The notes under the pieces: generated by a model
What the model was told of the DNA's origin: nothing
The model's input: only the letters and a program-made list of their open reading frames with translations
The model's database searches: none
Part shown: piece by piece, positions 1-5,068 of the stretch
How positions within the stretch are numbered: the stretch's first letter is position 1
Layout: every line of letters begins with the position of its first letter
Position numbers and translations under genes: made by a program
Source of the DNA: Cereibacter sphaeroides
GTDB taxonomy: Bacteria > Pseudomonadota > Alphaproteobacteria > Rhodobacterales > Rhodobacteraceae
NCBI GenBank assembly: GCA_003243455.1
Contig: QFQS01000027.1
Location: 1-7,552 of the forward strand
DNA: 7,552 nt
Reading direction: 5' to 3'

Positions 1-78
1 GGAATCCCGACCGGTTAATTCTCGGAACAGTGGCCGGTTAATTATTGGATTACCCGGCCGGTCGCGTCGGAATCTGCA
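1..78. mobile_element. Terminal segment of an insertion sequence, probably IS21 family, inserted in the CD-NTase gene
   Basis: CD-NTase protein homology read on the minus strand stops after the Ser codon at 81-79. The sequence beyond it starts TGCAGATTCC on the minus strand and looks nothing like the gene. IS21-family elements begin with TG and carry several repeated transposase-binding units inside each end. Here, units starting ccggt lie at 11, 34 and 58, and tcggaa lies at 22-27 and 67-72. No transposase gene is visible because the rest of the element lies left of the window. The family call is inferred from end structure only. The junction at 78/79 is better supported than the family name. 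Confidence 0.6.
11..72. repeat. Short tandem units with about 23-bp spacing inside the IS end
   Basis: The 10-mer ccggttaatt occurs at 11-20 and 34-43. A degenerate third unit, ccggtcgcg, starts at 58. The spacings are 23 and 24 bp, and the hexamer tcggaa follows the first and third units (22-27, 67-72). A spacing near two helical turns places the units on one face of the DNA, as expected of transposase-binding repeats at IS21-type ends. Binding is inferred, not shown. Confidence 0.55.
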
Positions 79-669
79 ACTGCGGGCGTACTTCTTCAGG
101 TCACGGTTGATCCGGCGGAGCTGGACGCCATCCGCCGACTTGGTCCTTTCATCCTCATACCAATCGGAGACATCGCGTGCGTCGGATCGTTTCCAGCCGC
201 TGCTCGCCGCGAGCTCGTAGTGGACCTCTTCGCCGAACGCGGTCGAGGTCACGACGCGACGGTACACCGGCAGGTCGACATGATAACCTTTCTCGTAAAA
301 GACCCGAACGCAGTTGGAGCGGACCTCGGGCGCACGCTTGAACTTGCCGTCATCGAGCGCATCCCGGACCATCTGGCGGGCCTGCAACGACGTCATCTCG
401 GCGCCGCATTCGCCGACCAGATCTTCCTTGCGGAAGTAGACGCCGTCATCGATGTCGTAGTCATTGTCCGGGTCGCGGACCATGGTTTTCATGGCGTAGC
501 TACCCTGCTTGACGAACTCGAACGGCGCCGGCTTGCCAGCGTTGGCCAAGCCGTTGCGCAGCCGGGTACGGTTCGCGTCGCGCCGGTCGCGCATCGCATC
601 CTGCTCGGTCTTGGGAAGAGTCACCTCCTGATCGTGATACGCACGGACGTCTTTGGCGCAATCGTACAT
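79..669 (-). pseudogene. CBASS CD-NTase (DncV-like cyclic oligonucleotide synthase), 3' part lost to an IS insertion
   Basis: Minus-strand translation from the ATG at 669 gives 197 residues of clear CD-NTase sequence. The nucleotidyltransferase signature is present: Gly56-Ser57 in KQGSYAMKT, then Asp72 and Asp74 in NDYDIDDGVYF, and a third Asp132 in YHVDLPVY. This matches the order in V. cholerae DncV (GS, MDIDDGT, HIDVPMY). The conserved WKRSDARDVSDWYED segment and the LRRINRDLKKYARS helix follow. Homology then ends at the IS junction, whereas family members run about 300-440 residues, so most of the helical C-terminal lobe is missing. The frame stays open through the IS tail to position 1, so a chimeric C-terminus is possible. 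In CBASS this cytosolic enzyme makes a cyclic di- or trinucleotide after phage infection and activates the effector. The start lies 3 nt after the capV stop, so the two genes were cotranscribed. Loss of activity is inferred; the exact CD-NTase clade and product cannot be told. Confidence 0.85.
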
Positions 670-672
670 CAC

Positions 673-1830
673 CTATGCTTTCTGGGTTTGTGTCAAAGCG
701 CGATCCCAGATCGCGCCGCTGACCGGCATTGCCGGCAGGTCGAGCATCAGGCGCCGGATCATTCGGCCGTCTTCGCTGTTCAAGTCGTCGCAGGCGCTCT
801 TGGTGAGGTCGGCGTCAGTGTTGGCCTGACCGATCAAGCGATCCATCGCCTCGGGGCGCGTGTCGTCGAGCGCCAGGTACGGCATCATGCTGGCGGGGAC
901 CGGCTTGTTGGGGAACCGCACCCGCCGGATCGAGCGCCCGCAATTCGTCATCGCGTTAGCGAGCAGCCGCGCCATGTTGTCGAAGGCAAACTCCTGTGCC
1001 GCGATGCTAAGCGGTGCGACGTCGGCGCCAAGCGACCAGTCGAGCATCGAGCGATGGGCAGTCTCGGCGTCGAGATGATCGCCTTCCGGACGCGGACAGG
1101 TCCCGAGCGAGAAGATCTCGATCGGCTGCGCCGGCGCAGCGATCGTTAGCGCGTCGACGAGCCCGACCATGATCGGATTGTTCGCCCACAGCCCCCCGTC
1201 GGCGAACACCTGCTTCGGACCGCTCGGGGTATTAGGGTCATCGATCGCAGCGAGCGACCGGTAGATCGGCGCCGCGCTGGACGCCAAGCACACATCGACG
1301 AGCGGATAGCGATCGTCACGGACGCCACTCTTGGGCGTTTTCTTGAAGACCCAGGCGCGATGCTCGCTCATCAGCACGGCTGGGACGGACAGTGAAATAC
1401 CCCGCTCCTCGAAAACATCAAGCATGGTGACGTCACCGAGCACTTCCGTCAGCGCTCCGCGAAGCGCTTTGTCGCCCTCGCGGACAAAACGACTGCCTTG
1501 CGTGGCGCGGTAGATCGCGCTGCGCTTGCCGGCGATCCGATGAGGGAAAATCTTCGGCCCGTGCTCCCGGTAAAGCCTGACGATCTCCGTCATTGGCCGC
1601 CCGACGGCGAGCGCGCAGCCGACGATCGCGCCGGTGCTGGTCCCGGTGATGAGATCAAATCCCCGACCAAGATCGAGCGCCGATTCGCCTCTGATCCGGG
1701 CGAACTGATCGGTCAGGCGGCCGAGGAAGGCCGCCGTATAGATGCCGCGCATGCCGCCGCCATCGAGGCTGAGCACGCGGAACGGCCTCCTAAGCTGTTG
1801 ATCTTCTTCGGACGCTTCCATGCAGGCCAT
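673..1830 (-). CDS. capV: CBASS effector, patatin-like phospholipase (CapV type)
   Basis: The protein has 385 residues from the ATG at 1830. That start is chosen because AAGGAG lies 4 nt upstream (1840-1835); an in-frame ATG at 1899 lacks such a site, would place the proposed promoter inside the gene, and adds residues that do not look conserved. Patatin motifs are complete: the oxyanion-hole loop DGGGMRGIY (residues 23-31), nucleophile Ser65 in GTSTG (63-67), and catalytic Asp211 in DGG (211-213) followed by LWANNP. In CBASS, CapV is held inactive until it binds the cyclic nucleotide made by the partner CD-NTase; it then hydrolyses membrane phospholipids and kills the infected cell. No membrane segment or signal peptide is visible, which fits a cytosolic phospholipase. 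The gene is the first of the minus-strand operon, with the disrupted CD-NTase 3 nt downstream. It appears intact, so it may now be an effector without its activator. The patatin call is near certain; the CapV role rests on the CD-NTase neighbour and the divergent WYL regulator. Confidence 0.9.
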   Translation of the reverse strand: MACMEASEEDQQLRRPFRVLSLDGGGMRGIYTAAFLGRLTDQFARIRGESALDLGRGFDLITGTSTGAIVGCALAVGRPMTEIVRLYREHGPKIFPHRIAGKRSAIYRATQGSRFVREGDKALRGALTEVLGDVTMLDVFEERGISLSVPAVLMSEHRAWVFKKTPKSGVRDDRYPLVDVCLASSAAPIYRSLAAIDDPNTPSGPKQVFADGGLWANNPIMVGLVDALTIAAPAQPIEIFSLGTCPRPEGDHLDAETAHRSMLDWSLGADVAPLSIAAQEFAFDNMARLLANAMTNCGRSIRRVRFPNKPVPASMMPYLALDDTRPEAMDRLIGQANTDADLTKSACDDLNSEDGRMIRRLMLDLPAMPVSGAIWDRALTQTQKA

Positions 1831-1834
1831 CCCG

Positions 1835-1840
1835 CTCCTT
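1835..1840 (-). promoter_or_regulatory. Ribosome binding site of capV
   Basis: AAGGAG on the minus strand stands 4 nt before the ATG at 1830. A second in-frame ATG at 1821 is 13 nt away, which is too far to be preferred. This site decides the capV start. Confidence 0.65.
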
Positions 1841-1868
1841 GACGACGCGGTTGCCTTGCACCCTACGT

Positions 1869-1891
1869 CCGTCCATATGATTTGGGGACGG
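1869..1891. repeat. Inverted repeat CCGTCC-N11-GGACGG in the capV leader
   Basis: CCGTCC at 1869-1874 is the exact inverse of GGACGG at 1886-1891. The 11-bp spacer includes the palindrome CATATG (1874-1879). It lies between the capV start and the proposed -35 element, overlapping the expected -10 region. It may be a second protein-binding site or a leader hairpin. The arms are short and GC-rich, so chance is a real alternative. Confidence 0.3.
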
Positions 1892-1907
1892 CGCGCCATC
1901 GCGTCAA
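1879..1907 (-). promoter_or_regulatory. Candidate capV/CBASS promoter
   Basis: TTGACG on the minus strand (1907-1902) matches a sigma70-type -35 hexamer in five of six bases. At 17 bp spacing the -10 position reads CAAATC (1884-1879), which is a weak match. Alphaproteobacterial promoters often have poor -10 boxes, so the -35 carries most of the weight. The predicted transcript would start about 40 nt before the capV ATG. Confidence 0.35.
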
Positions 1908-1918
1908 GTAACTAGACG
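1902..1918. promoter_or_regulatory. 17-bp near-perfect palindrome, candidate CapW operator
   Basis: CGTCAAGTAACTAGACG is symmetric around A1910. Seven of eight base pairs match; only the A/A pair at 1906/1914 breaks the symmetry. It sits between the divergent capV and capW starts, 40 bp before the capW ATG and 71 bp before the capV ATG. Its left arm covers the TTGACG hexamer facing capV. CapW/BrxR proteins are dimeric winged-helix WYL repressors that bind inverted repeats in such promoter regions, so binding here could block capV and perhaps capW itself. Binding is inferred. Confidence 0.45.
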
Positions 1919-1946
1919 TGATGATCAGATGAGAATCGCGTTTTTT

Positions 1947-1951
1947 GGAGG
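1947..1951 (+). promoter_or_regulatory. Ribosome binding site of the WYL regulator
   Basis: GGAGG lies 7 nt before the ATG at 1959. It selects that start over the in-frame ATG at 1929, which has no comparable site. Confidence 0.7.
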
Positions 1952-1958
1952 ATTGCGC

Positions 1959-2870
1959 ATGGAGGAGGGAAGCGAGCGGCTGCGCTGGGGGGTCCGCCGA
2001 CGGCTCGAGTTTATCGACTTCAGACTATTCTGGGACGGCCGTTTCAACCGCAGCGACCTGTCGGTTACGTTCGGCATCTCGGCACAACAGGCGTCGGCGG
2101 ATATCGGGCAATACGAGAAGATAGCCCCCGACAACCTCCATTACGACCGCGCCGAGAAGGCCTATATCCGTGCCGAAGGTTTCGCGCCGGCGTTCATCGG
2201 CGAGACGATCGAGCGCTACCTTCTCCAGCTCGTCGCGATCGAAAATCACTGGATGCGGCCCGGCGACACCTGGTTCGACGCCATTCCGCCGATCGAAATC
2301 ATCACCTTGGGCCGCAGAGCCACCGATCCGACGGTGTTGCTGCGCGTGCTGGACGCGATCCGCAAACGGCAAGAAATCGACATTGACTACGCGTCGCTGA
2401 CCGGCTCGGTTCAGCCTTCCCGGACGATCGCACCCCATGCCCTCGCTCATAGCGCCGGCCGCTGGTACGTGCGGTCATGGTCACGCGACCACAATGATTT
2501 TCGAGACTACAATCTCAACAGGATTATCGCGGTCCTTGCCCACCGGCCGGCTGCGGTTGACGTCGCACTCGATTTCGAGTGGGTCCATAAGATCAATCTC
2601 GTCATTCGGCCGAATCCGGGCTTGTCGCCGGAGCGTCAAGCAGCCGTAGCATCCGAGCACGCCATGACGAACGGCCAGCTCATACGGCCATGCCGTTTGA
2701 GCCTCAGCTTCTACCTGATGAGCGAATATAATCTCGACGTCGAGCCGGGCGTGCTGAAACCCGAGAAGCAGCAGATCGTTCTTCACAATCGTGACGAGGT
2801 CACGCAGGCGCGCGCGTCCTCGCGTCAAATGTCGATCGAAGCGCTCGCACGCGCTTCACAATCCGTTTGA
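1959..2870 (+). CDS. capW: WYL-domain transcriptional regulator of the CBASS locus (CapW/BrxR type)
   Basis: The protein has 303 residues from the ATG at 1959. Residues about 8-72 form an N-terminal winged helix-turn-helix, with LRWGVRRRLEFIDFRLFWDG followed by the RSDL...FGISAQQASADI helices. A WYL domain spans about 127-195, with the signature appearing as W169-Y170-V171 in AGRWYVRSW and basic residues R172, R176, R182 and R188 lining the expected ligand site. A WCX-like C-terminal domain covers about 215-300. This three-part layout is that of CapW and BrxR, homodimeric repressors divergent to CBASS and BREX operons that release DNA on sensing an infection-linked ligand, probably a nucleic acid. 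Here it is divergent to capV, with a palindrome in the shared 128-bp control region. The gene overlaps or closely precedes the nucleotidyltransferase gene downstream. The WYL call is firm; the CapW role rests on architecture and position. Confidence 0.88.
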   Translation: MEEGSERLRWGVRRRLEFIDFRLFWDGRFNRSDLSVTFGISAQQASADIGQYEKIAPDNLHYDRAEKAYIRAEGFAPAFIGETIERYLLQLVAIENHWMRPGDTWFDAIPPIEIITLGRRATDPTVLLRVLDAIRKRQEIDIDYASLTGSVQPSRTIAPHALAHSAGRWYVRSWSRDHNDFRDYNLNRIIAVLAHRPAAVDVALDFEWVHKINLVIRPNPGLSPERQAAVASEHAMTNGQLIRPCRLSLSFYLMSEYNLDVEPGVLKPEKQQIVLHNRDEVTQARASSRQMSIEALARASQSV

Positions 2871-2901
2871 TGACAGTGAGGTACTCGACGACGCGCGCCT
2901 C

Positions 2902-3615
2902 GTGTCCCCAACTCTGGCGCCTGTATCAACCATGGCGATAGCGGCGACCATTTTGTTCGGGAGTCTTGCCCGCGCCGATCAGTCGGAAGGCTCCGACACC
3001 GATCTCTTGATGATCGACCTCGACGACGACACCCGTCATGTCTCGGTCGGCCATCTGTCGCTATTCGTCTACCCTTGGCACCAACTGGCGCAGGACGCGC
3101 ATAGCGGCGATCTCTTCGTGTGCCATCTTGTCCGCGAAGCGAAGGCACTCGTCGATCCTGACGGCTACCTCGAGAAGCTCCGAGATGCATTTCACTTCAG
3201 GTCGAGCTACGCGGACGAGATCGGCCACGCCGCCGACTTCGGTTGGTATCTCGTCCTCTATGGGAACGAACTTAACCCGTCGCTCCTGACGAAACGGGCT
3301 CTTTGGTGCATTCGAACGGTCCTGATCGCCCGGAGCGCCGAGCGGCGCGATCCCGTCTTTGCTCCGCACCAGCTCGCGGAGGAAACCCGGTCGGTTGCGG
3401 CGCGCGAGTTCCTGAGCCACCGGCACGATCCACGCGACGACGCCACGGTTCGTCAGGTTCTTCGCTCATTCCTTGAAGCAGAAGAGCTATCGGACGCCGA
3501 TCTCCTAAATGCCAATCGCGAGACTTTTTTCCAACGGTTTTCCGCTACCGCCAACAAGGTGGCGTTGCAGACGCTCCATCAGGAAGACCACAGTCGAGCA
3601 GGTTATGTTGGTTAG
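2902..3615 (+). CDS. MNT-type nucleotidyltransferase with a C-terminal helical, possibly HEPN-like, domain
   Basis: From the GTG at 2902 the protein has 237 residues. The Pol-beta-superfamily signature is clear: G20-S21 in ILFGSLARAD, then D32 and D34 in GSDTDLLMI. The third acidic residue expected two strands later is not evident; HLSLFVYP (51-58) has Ser where Asp is usual. Residues about 100-225 are mostly helical, including TKRALWCIRTVLIARSAERR, and contain R168-x4-H173 in REFLSHRHD, which resembles a HEPN R-x4-6-H motif. The start is uncertain: ATG 2932 also fits but leaves only eight residues before the GS motif, and the frame is open back to 2791 inside capW. No strong ribosome site is seen, which suggests translational coupling to capW. 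MNT proteins transfer NMP to a protein or small molecule and pair with HEPN RNases in toxin-antitoxin systems; fused forms resemble antibiotic nucleotidyltransferases. The substrate is unknown. It may belong to the defence locus or only be its neighbour. Confidence 0.75.
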   Translation: MSPTLAPVSTMAIAATILFGSLARADQSEGSDTDLLMIDLDDDTRHVSVGHLSLFVYPWHQLAQDAHSGDLFVCHLVREAKALVDPDGYLEKLRDAFHFRSSYADEIGHAADFGWYLVLYGNELNPSLLTKRALWCIRTVLIARSAERRDPVFAPHQLAEETRSVAAREFLSHRHDPRDDATVRQVLRSFLEAEELSDADLLNANRETFFQRFSATANKVALQTLHQEDHSRAGYVG

Positions 3616-3631
3616 CATGGCAATAATCCGC

Positions 3632-3652
3632 AAAGCTGGATCAGCCGGCTTT
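3632..3652. terminator. Hairpin between convergent genes, probable bidirectional terminator
   Basis: AAAGCTGG (3632-3639) pairs with CCGGCTTT (3645-3652) across a 5-nt loop, giving eight pairs with one G:U. The A-tract and T-tract at the stem base give short U runs on either strand. It starts 17 nt after the nucleotidyltransferase stop and lies 29 nt beyond the stop of the opposing gene at 3681. The U runs are short, so efficiency may be modest. Confidence 0.5.
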
Positions 3653-3680
3653 AAGCTACCCGAGATGCCAATCTACGGGA

Positions 3681-4796
3681 TCACAGGATTCCCCAAGCGC
3701 GGTAGCTTCCCCTCCCCGTCATCTCCCGCACCCCGAGCTCGGCAATCAGATTGAGGGCGCCCCGCGGCGTCACGTTGGCCGCCTTCGCAACCATGGCGGC
3801 CGAAACCATCGGCCGCGACAGGAACAGCTCGATAGCGGCCGGGAGGCTACTGGTCGAGCGGCGGCCGCGGAGCTTGCGCTCCATAAGCTGGCGAGACTGA
3901 TCGAGCCGGGCGATCTCCTTCATGCCCGCCTCCGCCGCGAGGCACATCGCGTCGAGGAAGGCGAGCAATCGCTTCGTCCGATCGTGAGAGCGCCGCCGCT
4001 CGCGAGGCACGGCTTTCAGGCCGACGTTGAGCGCCGGCAGATGCGAAACGACCTTGCCTTGGGCCCGTAGACAGGTGGCGACCAGCTGCCCGCCGAGCCA
4101 ATGCTGCCGCTGCAACGGCTGAATGATTTCCCAGGCGTCGAAGAGGAGCGCGGCCGACAACACCGGCGGCAGATCAGCGACGTGCTTCCTAACACTTTGC
4201 CATTGGGAGAGCCGCTCCTTTTCGTGCCATTCCGCGTCGCGGATAACGAGCCCGCCGACGACGAGCGACGGCTTTTCAGACGCCACCGCCGGCGTGGCGA
4301 CCCCGTTGAGAACGCGCCGCGAGCGTTCGAGCACCGCATCGATGTGTGCGAGCTCGCGAGAGAGCGGATCATCGTCTTCATCGGGAGGCTCGTCGGCCCC
4401 CTCCCCTCTCCTCTCATCAGCAACGCCCGGTGCCTTCGATTGGGTGACGCGCTCAGCCCCTGTCAGCGCCGAGATACCGGCTTCGGACACTGCCCACCCA
4501 GGCGCGGCACCGGCCATGCGACGCCGCGCGCGGAGGATGCCATGGCCGATGACCAGTTCATGAGTCGGCGATCGGATATCCATATGGGCATCGTGAAAGA
4601 CCAGGTCCTCGACGTGGAGGAGCTCGCCCGAGTTCCACATGCTGCCGGCTGCATCAAGGAAATGTCCGCGCTCCGCGAACCCCTCCCCGACCGGGCTTCG
4701 GCGTACGATTTCATCGAGCCGGGCCAGTTGGTCCTCAGCAAGCGCCACCCTGGGAAGGAGGGTCTGGAACGGCAGATCTCCAATTTCATAAGTCAT
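3681..4796 (-). CDS. RHE_PE00001-family protein (DUF1612 plus C-terminal helix-turn-helix)
   Basis: The protein has 371 residues, the usual size for this rhizobial family. The N-terminal part (about 1-95) carries family-typical stretches: MTYEIGDLPFQTLLPRV, RRSPVGEGFAERGHFLDAA, LLHVEDLVFHDAHMD and the PTHELVIGHGILRARRR segment. An acidic, low-complexity linker (about 126-142, DEPPDEDDDP) follows. Next comes a DUF1612-like region with WHEKERLSQWQSVRKHVADLP and AWEIIQPLQRQHWLGGQLVA. A winged helix-turn-helix closes the protein (about 318-371, with LPAAIELFLSRPMVSAAMVA and GALNLIAELGVREMTGRGSYR). Members are common on alphaproteobacterial plasmids and islands, often near mobile elements; the function is unknown, though the helix-turn-helix suggests DNA binding. 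The gene is convergent with the nucleotidyltransferase gene and its start lies 273 bp from the IS66 element. The frame is intact. Family recognition is from memory of conserved motifs. Confidence 0.85.
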   Translation of the reverse strand: MTYEIGDLPFQTLLPRVALAEDQLARLDEIVRRSPVGEGFAERGHFLDAAGSMWNSGELLHVEDLVFHDAHMDIRSPTHELVIGHGILRARRRMAGAAPGWAVSEAGISALTGAERVTQSKAPGVADERRGEGADEPPDEDDDPLSRELAHIDAVLERSRRVLNGVATPAVASEKPSLVVGGLVIRDAEWHEKERLSQWQSVRKHVADLPPVLSAALLFDAWEIIQPLQRQHWLGGQLVATCLRAQGKVVSHLPALNVGLKAVPRERRRSHDRTKRLLAFLDAMCLAAEAGMKEIARLDQSRQLMERKLRGRRSTSSLPAAIELFLSRPMVSAAMVAKAANVTPRGALNLIAELGVREMTGRGSYRAWGIL

Positions 4797-5068
4797 TGTA
4801 AATACGCTGCTTCGATATCAATATGGAAGCTATCACTATTTTGCCTTCCGTCACATAGATATCTAGCAGACACGCTCGTGGTGGGCAGAGTTGCCTGGTC
4901 GTCCGGATTGAACAGGGGCACGCCGGTCGTGCCTCATATCGACGAGAAGCCCCGATTTCATTGGGTTTTCTAGCGGGCCGCCCTCCGGAAATAGCACCTA
5001 GAGACGTTTACAAACGATCGGTTATCCTTATCTTCTGCATTTGGAAATCCGCCTCGGCCCGATCTCTC
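4797..5068. other. Gene-free stretch between the RHE_PE00001-type gene and IS66
   Basis: No convincing gene is present. The first 80 bp are AT-richer than the surroundings and should hold the promoter of the minus-strand gene starting at 4796, but no clear -35/-10 pair could be picked. This part contains a 10-bp palindrome, TAGATATCTA (4856-4865), and a second GATATC at 4814-4819. Plus-strand residues encoded at about 4919-4971, including RGTPVVPHIDEKPR, faintly recall the region of IS1182/IS5-type transposases that reads like PHIPVFDKS-R-DGTF, so a decayed transposase scrap is possible but weak. The last bases before IS66 (5061-5068, gatctctc) would be the left copy of an 8-bp target duplication. 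Confidence 0.4.

Noticed and set aside
220..1149. Long plus-strand open frame of 309 codons
   Set aside because: It lies antisense to the CD-NTase and patatin genes, both of which have clear catalytic motifs. Its own translation shows no recognisable domain and is a typical high-GC shadow.
1831..1899. 23-residue upstream extension of capV to an ATG at 1899
   Set aside because: The ATG at 1830 has AAGGAG 4 nt upstream, and the extension would consume the likely promoter region.
4101..4973. Plus-strand open frame of 290 codons
   Set aside because: Most of it is antisense to the RHE_PE00001-type gene, whose conserved motifs are plain. Only its last part lies in intergenic DNA, discussed separately.
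4941..4976. Hairpin agaagccc...gggttttct as a terminator
   Set aside because: The stem is short, with a wobble pair and a bulge, and no gene reads into it from either side at a sensible distance.
4880..5068. tRNA-like or attachment-site sequence
   Set aside because: No cloverleaf or T-arm consensus could be built, and no matching direct repeat was found elsewhere in the window.
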